Source of the DNA: Lachnospiraceae bacterium
Lineage (GTDB): Bacteria > Bacillota > Clostridia > Lachnospirales > Lachnospiraceae
Reading direction: 5' to 3'
DNA length: 64,000 nucleotides
NCBI GenBank assembly: GCA_014804445.1
Contig: JAAUZU010000019.1
Coordinates: forward strand, 26,004 to 90,003
The position numbers and the translations under genes are program-made. Positions 24,845 to 32,735 of this stretch are shown piece after piece. The notes under the pieces were generated by a model that saw only the letters and a list, made by a program, of their open reading frames with translations, was not told where the DNA came from and ran no database searches. Position 1 is the first letter of the stretch, and the number at the start of each line of letters is the position of its first letter.

Positions 24845-25834
24845 ATGTGCAGGGACAACACAGGCAGAAACATACCCGGCCGTGAAAGGCTTGCCATGTT
24901 CAGGGTATGGAAGCCGGAGGGGCTGGAGTTCTTCGCGGCACAGATGACACCGGAGCAGAGGAGCGAACGGCGCATGTACATGAGAAAAACACTGCTACCG
25001 TACCCGCGCTATGAAAACCTGTCCAATGATGAACTGGACAGCATGCGGCTCCAGACACTTGACAATGGTATCCTGCTTGAACAGGCGGACGGTACGGAAA
25101 TCTTTCTTAAGAATCCGGACGTGACAGAACGTGAAAGGCAGTTCCGCCGCATGCGCGCAATGATGCTCTTTGAGTTCATGGAAACAACCGCGGCGGATTT
25201 CAGGTGGGACAAGTACCGAGGGGACATTGCCGGGGCAAAGGACCTTATCAACCGGTATATTGTCAGATACCCGCAGTTTAAGGCGCGGGGAATGGGGCTA
25301 TACATCTACTCGGCGGCGAAGGGAAGCGGAAAAACAATGCTGGCCTGCTGCCTGCTGAATGAAATTGCGAAAAGGCACGCCGGAAGCGTGAAATTCACAA
25401 ACATACTGGATTTCCTTGAAATGACAAAAAAGGGATTCAAGGGCGATGAAGCGGATATACAGGCAGTGCGGCGGGCGGGGCTTCTTGTGCTGGACGATAT
25501 AGGCGTACAGCTTGACAGGGAATGGATAAACACCGTGCTTTACCAACTTATAAACGAACGGTACATCAACAGCCTGCCTACCATCTACACAAGCAACATA
25601 CCGCCGGAGGAGCTTAGGCTTGACGACCGCATAACGGACAGGATAGAAAGCACGACTTACGCGGTAAGGCTTCCCGATGAGCCCATACGGAGGAATGAGA
25701 GGCAGCAGGAGAAACGACGGATTCTGGAGGAAATAGAAAACGCACCGCAGGAGGCACCACCTTCCGGCGGGGCAGAGACAGGCAGGCGGCAGCAGGACAC
25801 AGCGGCGCAGGCGGAAGGGAAAGGAGAGGCATAA
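24845..25834 (+). CDS. DnaC-like AAA+ helicase loader
   Basis: 329 residues with an N-terminal helical part, then the AAA+ core: Walker A SAAKGSGKT at about residues 156-164, Walker B LLVLDDIG at about 213-220, and an arginine-rich DDRITDRIES. It should load the host replicative helicase at the origin bound by the DnaD-like protein. The C-terminal tail (about 40 residues) is low-complexity. It is encoded by a repeated DNA stretch that includes a GCACCAC hairpin and a copy of the GCGCAGGCGGAAGGGAAAGG segment seen at 22040. Confidence 0.88.
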   Translation: MCRDNTGRNIPGRERLAMFRVWKPEGLEFFAAQMTPEQRSERRMYMRKTLLPYPRYENLSNDELDSMRLQTLDNGILLEQADGTEIFLKNPDVTERERQFRRMRAMMLFEFMETTAADFRWDKYRGDIAGAKDLINRYIVRYPQFKARGMGLYIYSAAKGSGKTMLACCLLNEIAKRHAGSVKFTNILDFLEMTKKGFKGDEADIQAVRRAGLLVLDDIGVQLDREWINTVLYQLINERYINSLPTIYTSNIPPEELRLDDRITDRIESTTYAVRLPDEPIRRNERQQEKRRILEEIENAPQEAPPSGGAETGRRQQDTAAQAEGKGEA

Positions 25835-26047
25835 GGCAGCAGTCACCACTATGGGTGAGTGGACAATATAAACTCGTACCTAATGACGAGTGAAGGGAGC
25901 TGCATATTATTTGACCGGTAAAGAAAAAAAATCCCCCCCACTTCATGAAAGCCATTTTTAGGGTGAAATCACCGAGGGGAGGAACCACTTCCAATAGCGG
26001 GCGATTCCTGAAAAATTTTTTTGTAGTGTCGGAAGAGGTGAAAAATC

Positions 26048-26173
26048 GTGGCGGGAAAGGCAGTCTGCAAGGAGACAATCAAAAAGAATACGATTGAGGA
26101 CATGAAAGAATTAAATACCTATAAGCCCGAGTATGACGCCTGTATTGATATTTACGTAGAGCTGAGGGAGTAG
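26048..26173 (+). CDS. Small protein with terminase-small-subunit-like N-terminus
   Basis: 41 residues from a GTG at 26048 behind GGAAGAGGTG. The segment IEDMKELNTYKPEYDACIDI resembles, from memory, the N-terminal helix of P27-type small-subunit proteins of clostridial phages. It is far too short to be functional as such, so it may be a fragment or an unrelated small protein. It sits between the DnaC-like gene and an unknown gene. Confidence 0.4.
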   Translation: MAGKAVCKETIKKNTIEDMKELNTYKPEYDACIDIYVELRE

Positions 26174-26199
26174 CACGGAAGGGAAAGGAGATTTTCAAG

Positions 26200-26739
26200 A
26201 TGGAGCATATAACAACCAAGAAGGAGCCTGATATCATCATGGTTTCCCCGCTTGAGCTGACAGGCAGGGACGTATTAAGGCTGAAACATGAATACGAGAC
26301 GGAAACGGACGGTTTCACCATCAGCAGCCGCGGGTGTGACGTAATCCTCTTAAACAAGGACATAGAGGGCGCGGAGGAGATAAGGGCACTTGTCCTAAAC
26401 ATCATGGGGCGGCGTTACTGTGATGACAGCCTCACGGAAAAGCTGCTTGACGAGTTTGAGGAGAGGACAGACCGGGCGGCATACCTGGCACTATTCCGGA
26501 TATGGCATAACTGGAGGGAAGCGCGGCAGCAGGCGGACAAGAAGGAGCGGGCGGAATGGTACATAAGGGAATTTAGGAACCAGCGGCTTTCCCTAAGCCC
26601 GAAGAAAAAAGGAATGCTGCAAATGCTGTTCAATATTGGTTACGGGCTGTATGACGGGCACCACAGGTGCGATTTTGAGACAGGGCAGTTATATTGCTAC
26701 CTGTACGGGTACATGTGCGGGAAAGGGCTTTTGAAGTAA
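26200..26739 (+). CDS. Element protein, unknown function
   Basis: 179 residues, ATG behind GGAAGGGAAAGGAG, the ribosome-site repeat used several times in this element. It shows an N-terminal mixed region (IIMVSPLELTGRDVLRLKHE) and a helical middle (LLDEFEERTDRAAYLALFRI, WHNWREARQQADKKERAEW). The C-terminus is aromatic and Gly-rich (GYGLYDGHHRCDFETGQLYC). No family was recognised, and no membrane helix is evident. Confidence 0.6.
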   Translation: MEHITTKKEPDIIMVSPLELTGRDVLRLKHEYETETDGFTISSRGCDVILLNKDIEGAEEIRALVLNIMGRRYCDDSLTEKLLDEFEERTDRAAYLALFRIWHNWREARQQADKKERAEWYIREFRNQRLSLSPKKKGMLQMLFNIGYGLYDGHHRCDFETGQLYCYLYGYMCGKGLLK

Positions 26740-26836
26740 ATAGAACAGGATAGCCTATTCATCATATGGTTTCATGGGTATCATTTGTCACAAAGTGAGC
26801 GTTATAGGTGCAATTATAAAGCATGTGGTTGAAAAT

Positions 26837-27097
26837 CTATTGTTCCGTATTGGCGGCAGCAGGCTTGTATCCATTGAGTTGCTCTGTAGCAGGGATAAAT
26901 TGGACATCCATAACATAATTTACAGCATTAAGCAGTTTTTCCATATCATCAAAGCTAAAATTCTGCTTATTGATGATTTTGGTTAATGCCTGTGGGGTAA
27001 TGTTAAGTTTTGAAGCTATTTCTCTTTGGCTGATTTGCTTATCAAGAAGTAGCTTTTTGAATTCAATTATCAATTGCTCCTTTGAGGTGTAACGCAT
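26837..27097 (-). CDS. XRE-type regulator with own operator
   Basis: 86 residues from the ATG at 27097 behind GGAGGATTTTCT; the longer frame upstream crosses the promoter. Helix-turn-helix: IEFKKLLLDKQISQREIASK, then LNITPQALTKIINKQNFS. It is divergent from the coiled-coil protein gene across a 300-bp AT-rich region with paired inverted operators, implying autoregulation and control of the rightward genes. Confidence 0.78.
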   Translation of the reverse strand: MRYTSKEQLIIEFKKLLLDKQISQREIASKLNITPQALTKIINKQNFSFDDMEKLLNAVNYVMDVQFIPATEQLNGYKPAAANTEQ

Positions 27098-27150
27098 AGA
27101 AAATCCTCCTTGTGTTTGCTTTTGTTCTAATCTAAAAATAATATAAAAAG

Positions 27151-27263
27151 GGTTATTTGTCAACCATAAACGAACATAAGAAACCAAAAATCTGAAAAAA
27201 ATAATAAAAAATAACCAAAAAAGGTTGACAAATAACCAAAAAAGGGTTATACTAATATTAGAA
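27151..27263. promoter_or_regulatory. Divergent promoters with mirrored 15-bp operators
   Basis: GGTTATTTGTCAACC (27151-27165) and its exact reverse complement GGTTGACAAATAACC (27223-27237) overlap the -35 boxes of the leftward and rightward promoters. The rightward one is TTGACA, 17 bases, TATACT. Each site itself has GGTT/AACC half-site symmetry. Confidence 0.72.
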
Positions 27264-27398
27264 ACAAACAAAACAGCAAAAGCAACCGGAGAGGTCGAAA
27301 GCCTTCCAAAACCCTAAGCCATATACCTGTGAGTGAGCAGCAGGCAATACCAATAGTCAGGAAGATGCTTAGGGGGTTGCACGAAAGGGGATTATCAG

Positions 27399-27674
27399 AT
27401 GGGTGAAAGAGCGATTGAAAACAGGGTCAGAAAATTAATGGCACTGGAAGAACAGAAAAAGGAGTTGGAGGCACAGATAAGCGCATTGCAGGAGGAAATA
27501 AAAAAGGATATGGATACCAAAGGCATTGAGGAAATGCAGGCAGGTACATTCATTATCCGGTTTACCAGCGTTCTTTCCAGCCGCTTTGACACCAAGAGAT
27601 TTAAAGAGCAGTACAGCGAACTATACAACATGTATGTCAAGCCGGTTGCAAGCCGAAGGTTTACAATATCATAG
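27399..27674 (+). CDS. Coiled-coil element protein
   Basis: 91 residues, ATG behind AAGGGGATTATCAG. The first half is a coiled coil (VRKLMALEEQKKELEAQISA, LQEEIKKDM) and the second a small beta region (GTFIIRFTSVLSSRFDTKRF, ending SRRFTIS). From memory this resembles small proteins in clostridial phages placed near Gp157-like or nuclease-inhibitor genes, without proven function. A leader hairpin pairing AACCCTAAGC with GCTTAGGGGGTT (27321-27379) precedes it. Confidence 0.6.
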   Translation: MGERAIENRVRKLMALEEQKKELEAQISALQEEIKKDMDTKGIEEMQAGTFIIRFTSVLSSRFDTKRFKEQYSELYNMYVKPVASRRFTIS

Positions 27675-27794
27675 ATAAAAGCCCCTGCCGGAGTTCACAT
27701 CTCCGGCAAGGGACAACCTATAAAACAATGATAACGGCAGGGGGCGCAGTCCTGCGCCCTGTCTGGACATGGTGAGAAGGGAGAAAAGCGCAAT

Positions 27795-27953
27795 ATGGCA
27801 GATAAAGACAGGAAAAGCATATGTACACATAAGCAGGAGGCGGATTACAGGAAGCTGATAGCTGAAAAGGTGGACAGAATCAGCAATGAAAAGTTCATGC
27901 AGTTTCTGTATGGGCTTCTGGAAGCATTTGAGCGGAAATGGGGGCTTAGCTGA
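27795..27953 (+). CDS. Small helical element protein
   Basis: 52 residues, MADKDRKSICTHKQEADYRK then helices ending in FERKWGLS. It has a modest ribosome site (AGAAGGGAGAAAAG). No family was recognised. It is directly followed by the next small gene with a one-base gap, suggesting translational coupling. Confidence 0.5.
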   Translation: MADKDRKSICTHKQEADYRKLIAEKVDRISNEKFMQFLYGLLEAFERKWGLS

Positions 27954-27954
27954 T

Positions 27955-28158
27955 TTGGCGGTAAAAATAAGGGTGTCCTATGAGTGGCCGGAGGAACTGC
28001 AGCAGGTGCTTGACATGTTGGGGAAGGGCGTGGAGGACGTCAGAACGCCGCGGCAGCAGGCGGGGCGGTACAAAAAGGCGTACATAGATTTTGACGGCTT
28101 CCCGTGCATGCAGGGAAACGCAGCGGAACATGAAAAATACGGTTGTAGGTCTCCGTGA
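27955..28158 (+). CDS. Small element protein, unknown function
   Basis: 67 residues from a TTG at 27955. It starts AVKIRVSYEWPEELQQVLDM and contains YKKAYIDFDGFPCMQG. The start is coupled to the stop of the upstream small gene. No family was recognised, although the IRVSYE-type beginning is common among small phage proteins. Confidence 0.5.
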   Translation: MAVKIRVSYEWPEELQQVLDMLGKGVEDVRTPRQQAGRYKKAYIDFDGFPCMQGNAAEHEKYGCRSP

Positions 28159-28275
28159 CCCGTGATATACTACGTACAGACAAATAGAGAGAGTACCCCA
28201 GCCGGAAGGCTGGAAGCCATAAGGCGCGGGAAATGGAAGCCTGATAACGGGGCGGCTGTTTCCTGTGCCTTTTTT
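28143..28275 (+). ncRNA. Possible small RNA with promoter and terminator
   Basis: TTGTAG, 17 bases, TATACT is followed by about 100 nt containing a CCAGCC/GGCTGG hairpin. It ends near 28275 in an AGGC...GCCTTTTTT-type structure with a GGGAAA/TTTCC inner pairing. No frame is evident. It may act in trans or be the leader of the downstream region. Confidence 0.45.
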
Positions 28276-28338
28276 GCGGGAAACAGGGAATAAGCCTGCT
28301 GCCGTGCAGGCTTATAGGGAAAGTAGGCAGAAGGAAAC

Positions 28339-28593
28339 ATGCTTACGGACAGCCTTACAGCGGATCAGAAAAGGGCGATCTCTGGAATCAGAAAGGGCAA
28401 GTATGGCGTAGAGGTCACGCTGTGCGACAAACTGCGGGCGCTTGAACTTCCGGGGCGGCATCTCGGAATGTTCAGTGACAGGGTGGACGTGTCGGGGCTT
28501 GATGAGGAAATGTCAAAGCAGACGTGCTTTCAAATTAGTATGCGACGTTGCAAGTTATCTGGTGGTCGCAGACTCCCCCCAAGGGTACGCTGA
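28339..28593 (+). pseudogene. Terminase small-subunit fragment
   Basis: 84 residues with a ribosome site GAAGGAAAC. The central portion AISGIRKGKYGVEVTLCDKL, then RALELPGRHLGMF and DRVDVSGLDEE, fits the C-terminal end of terminase small subunits (Terminase_2 type: dimerisation strand plus the DKLxALExxGRHLGMF helix). The DNA-binding N-terminus is absent and the last 25 residues look out of frame. It is either a decayed packaging gene or a reduced satellite-specific derivative. Confidence 0.6.
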
Positions 28594-28792
28594 TTAATAC
28601 TGCCCCTTGCAGACCGATGGGGGCCTTAGCTGTTACTGACTGGGAACATGCGCGTAAGGGGTGTGGTATGCAGGAGGTTTTACGGAAAATCTTGAAAGCA
28701 TTTATACAGACAAGTAACAAATAGTCAGTTTTAACAGTAATTTCAGCGTGCTTTGGAGCTTCTATAGAGGGGCAGGACACGGGAGGGCAGGT
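28594..28792. other. Gap after the terminase fragment
   Basis: About 200 bp without a supported gene. CGTGCTTT occurs at 28523 and again at 28747. A near-palindrome TGCGACGTTGCA at 28541 differs by one base from the palindrome at the end of the Cro-like gene. A packaging or deletion junction could lie here. Confidence 0.3.
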
Positions 28793-29710
28793 ATGACGAA
28801 TGAAGAGCTTGTGCGGCTTATCAAAGCCGATGTTGACAGGGAAAACAACATGCTGCAGCTTTACATACAGGTCAAAGGCTTTATACGCACAATCGCCATG
28901 CGTTACCGTGGCAGGGCTGAAATGGAGGATTTGGAGCAGGAGGGCTTCATTGCCCTGTATGACGCTGTTGAAGGGTATGATTCGGGGCGCGGGTGCATGT
29001 TTCTTACTTATGCCGGCTACTGGATAAAGCGCCGTCTGTCCCAGTATGCAGGCGGAAGCGGCAATGCGGCCAGCCTGCCGGCGGAAGCTGTGAAAAGGCT
29101 GGCCGTATATAAGAACATGGTTAATACATTCCTTCTGTGCACAGGCAGGGAGCCCACAAGGCAGGAAGCAGCGGAGTGTATGAAAATCCCGATAAGCCAA
29201 GTGGAGGAACTGGAAAGGCTTGCACGCATGGAAAAGGCAGAAAGCCTTGAAGTGCCTGCGCCTGCTGCCGGCAGCAGGCATGATACAGCGCTCTGTGACC
29301 TGCTGCCGTCTGCCGAGAATCTGGAAGCGGGTGTATTGGATCAGTTGCAGCGCGGACAGCTTGCCCGTATTCTGTGGGCACAGGTGGACAGTCTGCCGAC
29401 GGAGCAGGGGCGTGTGATTCGTGCAAAGTATCTGGACGGGCGCACTTACAGGGAAATCAGCGCCGGTATGGGGATAGAAGCGGGAAAGGTAAGGAACATT
29501 GAACATAATGCACTGTGGAAGCTGCGCCTTTCACGTGATTCCTGCCTACTCCGTTCTTTTCTTCCGGAGTATGAGGATATCTACAGCAGAGGGATAAAAG
29601 GGAGCGGCTCCCGTCACTTTGATACCACATGGACCAGCTCGACGGAGCGGGTGGCATTGGAGGATATGGCAAGAAAAAGTGTCACTAGTAGTGTCACTAG
29701 TAGAATTTAA
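28793..29710 (+). CDS. Sigma-70-family factor of the integrated element
   Basis: 305 residues from the ATG at 28793, after GGGAGG. Region 2 includes MEDLEQEGFIALYDAVEGYD and FLTYAGYWIKRRL, region 3 REPTRQEAAECMKIPISQVE, and region 4 LPTEQGRVIRAKYLDGRTYR then EISAGMGIEAGKVRNIEHNA. This is a full sigma-like factor, of the type that drives late genes in some Firmicute phages. Its last codons (VTSSVTSRI) run through the tandem arm-type repeat at 29679-29703. In an element without late genes it may act on a helper phage or on the host. Confidence 0.88.
   Translation: MTNEELVRLIKADVDRENNMLQLYIQVKGFIRTIAMRYRGRAEMEDLEQEGFIALYDAVEGYDSGRGCMFLTYAGYWIKRRLSQYAGGSGNAASLPAEAVKRLAVYKNMVNTFLLCTGREPTRQEAAECMKIPISQVEELERLARMEKAESLEVPAPAAGSRHDTALCDLLPSAENLEAGVLDQLQRGQLARILWAQVDSLPTEQGRVIRAKYLDGRTYREISAGMGIEAGKVRNIEHNALWKLRLSRDSCLLRSFLPEYEDIYSRGIKGSGSRHFDTTWTSSTERVALEDMARKSVTSSVTSRI
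29679..29703 (+). repeat. Right subterminal repeat, possible integrase arm site
   Basis: Two tandem TGTCACTAGTAG units, matching 18992-19016 near the left end. It lies 93 bp inside attR and within the end of the sigma gene. Confidence 0.6.
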
Positions 29711-29795
29711 TGTAATATTATGGCAAAAATAGTGAAGTAGAGAAAATGCTGTAAATACTGGATTTTTCAAAAAATAGATGACGGGAAAACAGGAT

Positions 29796-29829
29796 TTTAT
29801 GAAGAGAATATTAATCTTTTTTTAAGATG
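29796..29829 (+). other. Right attachment site (attR)
   Basis: Perfect 34-bp copy of the left repeat. It lies about 90 bp upstream of the sulfatase gene, so excision would restore the spoVAE-sulfatase junction. Confidence 0.85.
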
Positions 29830-29918
29830 CGTAATATTTCCCCACTTTTTGTCGAAATGTGATAGAATATAGTGAGAAAAAAGGCGTGCCAAAAGGCAGC
29901 CGAGGGAGTTGTTGAATC

Positions 29919-32114
29919 ATGTTGTGGGTTTTTTTGTTTTTTCTTGGCACCTTGCTCTATATGGAGCTGGTTTATCATTTCGGATGTTTTGGATTTGTAG
30001 CGGCGAATCCGGTTCTCGCATTGCCTGTGTGGCTTCTTCTGGCCGGATTGTCCGCTTTGGTTACGGGCTTTTTGCGCAAAAGGAAGAACAGGGTTATATT
30101 CTGGATTCTGCTTGCGATAGATTATCTTCTCTTTGCCAGCCAGCTTGTCTATATCAAAATATTCCGGCAGCCGCTTCTGATTGCCGCGGTCACGAACGCC
30201 GGTAAGGATGCGGTGACCAATTATTGGAAGGAGGCGCTTCATGCCATACTGCGCGCGTCGGGATATCTTCTGCTTCTGGCAGTGCCGTTAGTTGCGGCAG
30301 GCTTTTTGCTGCATTTTAAAGCCCTGAAGCTGAGGAGCCATACCTATGGGGAGAGACTGGCAAGCATTTCGGTTATGGCGGGCGGTCTGGTGCTCTATAT
30401 TGTGGCGCTGGTGGGCGGTTATTTCGGAAAGACGGAATATTTCGAGAGTTACAGTGAATTTTATGACCAGAAAGGCGTGATTTCCGCATATGGGGTAACG
30501 CCCTCGCTGGTTCGTGACATGTTCGGCGATTCCTTCCCGGGGAGGGACGATTCCCTGGAGGCGTGGGACAGCTATGGAGGAAATGATCTGGTTTCCACGG
30601 GCGGGGAGGTGACGCCGCCAATCGTGGAAGATGATATATCGGGAGGGGATGTATCCCTGCCGGAAGAGGTGGAGCCGGTTCTGGATACCTCACCCCATGT
30701 GCTCCCCATCGACTTTGAGAGTTTGATTGCAAATACGGATTCGAAGGAAATCCAAAAATTGGCGGAATATATGCAGAGTATACCGCCGACCAATAAAAAC
30801 GAATATACGGGCATGTTTGCCGGCTACAATCTGATTTACCTGACGGCAGAGGGCTTCTGCCCCTATGCAGTGGACGAGGAGCTGACACCGACTCTGTACA
30901 GGCTGGTTCATTCCGGTTTTGTCTTTGAAGATTTTTATTGCCCCCTGTGGTATACTTCCACCAGCGACGGCGAGTATGCAAACTGCACGGGGCTGATGCC
31001 GGACAACCAGATGTTCAGCCTGAAGCGTAGCGCGGACATCAGTATGCCTTTTACCCTTCCTGCTTATTTTGCAGCGGAAGGTGTGAAGAGCTGGGCATTC
31101 CACGACAATTCGCTTTCTTACTATGACAGAAACCGGACGCATCCGAATCTGGGATACAATTTTATGGCATGCAAGCTGGGTGATTTGGACGAGAAAGTCT
31201 GGGGCGGTCAGGTATTTGAGATGGAAAACGCCAACAAATGGCCTGCATCCGATTTGGATATGATGGTGGCTACCATACCCTATTACATCAATGAAGACAG
31301 ATTTCATGTGTACTATATGACAGTATCCGGACATATGTATTACAGCTTCAGCGGCAACAGCATGTCCTACAAGCACAAGGACGATGTGGCGGAGCTGCCT
31401 TATGGTGAAGAGGGAAGGGCATATATTGCCTGCCATATGGAACTGGATTTGGCGCTGGAATATCTGTTAGAGCAGCTTGAGGCGGCCGGGAAGCTGGAAA
31501 ATACAGTGATTTGTCTTTCCGCAGACCACTATCCCTATGCCATGGAGATGTCAACCTTAGAGGAACTTGCAGGAAGACCGCTTGACGGAACGCTCGAAGT
31601 TTACAGAAACAATCTGATTCTCTGGAACAGCGAGATGGAGACAATAAATGTGGAAAAGACGGCATATTCGCTGGATATTCTGCCGACGCTCCTTAACTTA
31701 TTCGGCTTCGAGTACGATTCAAGGCTCTATGTGGGCAGGGATATTCTTTCAGATAGTCTGCCGCTTGTCGTTTTTTCAGACAGAAGCTTTATTACGGACA
31801 GGATTATTTATAACAGGAAGGGCAGCGTGCCGGTCATGTGGCGCGACGGTACGGAAGACGATGAGGAGTATCATGAGGCGATGAAAAAGCAGGTGAAAGG
31901 GCTTATCAATTATTCGTCCGGTATTCTGAACAACGATTTCTACCGCTATGTGGAGGAAGCACTGCCGGAGGAGTACCGCTCGCAGATAGATCCCGAGTGG
32001 ATTGCGCCGCATCCGCCCGGACCACAGCCGACGCCTCTGCCGGATCCGAAGGAAACGCCGGCGAGTGAAACGGAACAGGATACAGAACAGGATGAGACCG
32101 ACGCTGTCGGGTGA
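29919..32114 (+). CDS. LTA synthase-like membrane sulfatase
   Basis: 731 residues. Five N-terminal membrane helices (to about residue 170) precede a linker and an extracellular alkaline-phosphatase-superfamily domain. Candidate active-site features are E312 in YLTAEGF, the threonine nucleophile region WYTSTSDGEY (T346/T348), SGHMYY, and LSADHYPY near the end of the domain. LTA synthases move glycerol phosphate from phosphatidylglycerol to build lipoteichoic acid. This member could also modify other glycans. The tail is Pro/Glu/Thr-rich. Its upstream region holds the attR of the integrated element, so integration may have changed its promoter context. Confidence 0.87.
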   Translation: MLWVFLFFLGTLLYMELVYHFGCFGFVAANPVLALPVWLLLAGLSALVTGFLRKRKNRVIFWILLAIDYLLFASQLVYIKIFRQPLLIAAVTNAGKDAVTNYWKEALHAILRASGYLLLLAVPLVAAGFLLHFKALKLRSHTYGERLASISVMAGGLVLYIVALVGGYFGKTEYFESYSEFYDQKGVISAYGVTPSLVRDMFGDSFPGRDDSLEAWDSYGGNDLVSTGGEVTPPIVEDDISGGDVSLPEEVEPVLDTSPHVLPIDFESLIANTDSKEIQKLAEYMQSIPPTNKNEYTGMFAGYNLIYLTAEGFCPYAVDEELTPTLYRLVHSGFVFEDFYCPLWYTSTSDGEYANCTGLMPDNQMFSLKRSADISMPFTLPAYFAAEGVKSWAFHDNSLSYYDRNRTHPNLGYNFMACKLGDLDEKVWGGQVFEMENANKWPASDLDMMVATIPYYINEDRFHVYYMTVSGHMYYSFSGNSMSYKHKDDVAELPYGEEGRAYIACHMELDLALEYLLEQLEAAGKLENTVICLSADHYPYAMEMSTLEELAGRPLDGTLEVYRNNLILWNSEMETINVEKTAYSLDILPTLLNLFGFEYDSRLYVGRDILSDSLPLVVFSDRSFITDRIIYNRKGSVPVMWRDGTEDDEEYHEAMKKQVKGLINYSSGILNNDFYRYVEEALPEEYRSQIDPEWIAPHPPGPQPTPLPDPKETPASETEQDTEQDETDAVG

Positions 32115-32121
32115 ATAAAAA

Positions 32122-32162
32122 CGCCTATGAGGTTACAGTTCCTCATAGGCGATTTCTTTTTT
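32122..32162. terminator. Convergent terminator
   Basis: CGCCTATGAGG and CCTCATAGGCG make a perfect 11-bp stem followed by TTTCTTTTTT. It overlaps the final codons of the DUF5721 gene on the other strand. Confidence 0.82.
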
Positions 32163-32636
32163 ATCAAGATACTGCCGCAGCGCGGCATCCCAAAGCTTTT
32201 CCGGTTCCTTGTCGGGGACGAAGGAAGTAAAAGAGGTTCCGGTCAGAAGCAGCGCTTTTTCCCCGTCAAACCGTACCGTCAGCACAAATGCCTGAATCAG
32301 ACTTAAGGAAGAAGCAGCGCCGCCTTTTTCTAAAATAGAAGCCACAGAAGCAGGCTTCAGATGAAAGACGAACTGAAAGCGCAGCGGTGTGCGTTTTCCC
32401 TTAATAAAATCAAAACATAAGCCCTTCATGTCCTTCCATTCCACAAAATCATACGGGTGCAGAGCCTTGTCCTCCCGTTCTTCAGGCGGGAAAAAATCCT
32501 TGTGAAGCCGTCCGTCAATGGAATATGTAACAAAAGTGTCGATGTCTGCTTTTTCCAAAAGGAAGGAATCAAAAAGCTCTCCCAACAGGAGGGAATTCAT
32601 AAAAGGTTTCAGGGTAGTGATTTGTAGTGCAAGCAT
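32133..32636 (-). CDS. DUF5721-family protein
   Basis: 167 residues, convergent with the sulfatase gene. It has the family-like pattern ALQITTLKPFMNSLLLGELF, then SIDGRLHKDFFPPEE and FDFIKGKRTPLRFQFVFHL. It is soluble, without signal or metal motif. It is a common Lachnospiraceae protein of unknown role. Its last codons are embedded in the terminator hairpin. Confidence 0.75.
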   Translation of the reverse strand: MLALQITTLKPFMNSLLLGELFDSFLLEKADIDTFVTYSIDGRLHKDFFPPEEREDKALHPYDFVEWKDMKGLCFDFIKGKRTPLRFQFVFHLKPASVASILEKGGAASSLSLIQAFVLTVRFDGEKALLLTGTSFTSFVPDKEPEKLWDAALRQYLDKKEIAYEEL

Positions 32637-32735
32637 TGTTCGTTTCTCCTAGGTCTGATAGATGATAAGAAGTGGTGTAAACTAGGTATAAGTATAGCGG
32701 TTTTGAAATTGGGTGTCAAGGAGTAGGGGGATGGG

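Larger units (their letters stand above)
18914..29829. mobile_element. 10.9-kb integrated element, satellite-like or defective prophage
   Basis: Bounded by 34-bp perfect direct repeats, with an integrase next to the left end transcribed toward it and most other genes running rightward. It contains a CI/Cro-type switch, recombination and replication genes (ERF, DnaD-like, DnaC-like), small unknown genes, a terminase-small-subunit fragment and a sigma factor. No capsid, portal, tail, lysis or large-terminase gene is present. The content and size resemble phage-inducible islands more than a full prophage. A deleted prophage is the main alternative. Confidence 0.8.

Noticed and set aside
26048..26173. 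Intact terminase small subunit
   Set aside because: Only about 41 residues with weak resemblance to the N-terminal helix of such proteins; listed as a small protein instead.
18914..29829. Integrative conjugative element
   Set aside because: No relaxase, coupling protein or type IV secretion gene is present. The TraX-like gene at 836 lies outside and is not evidence of conjugation.
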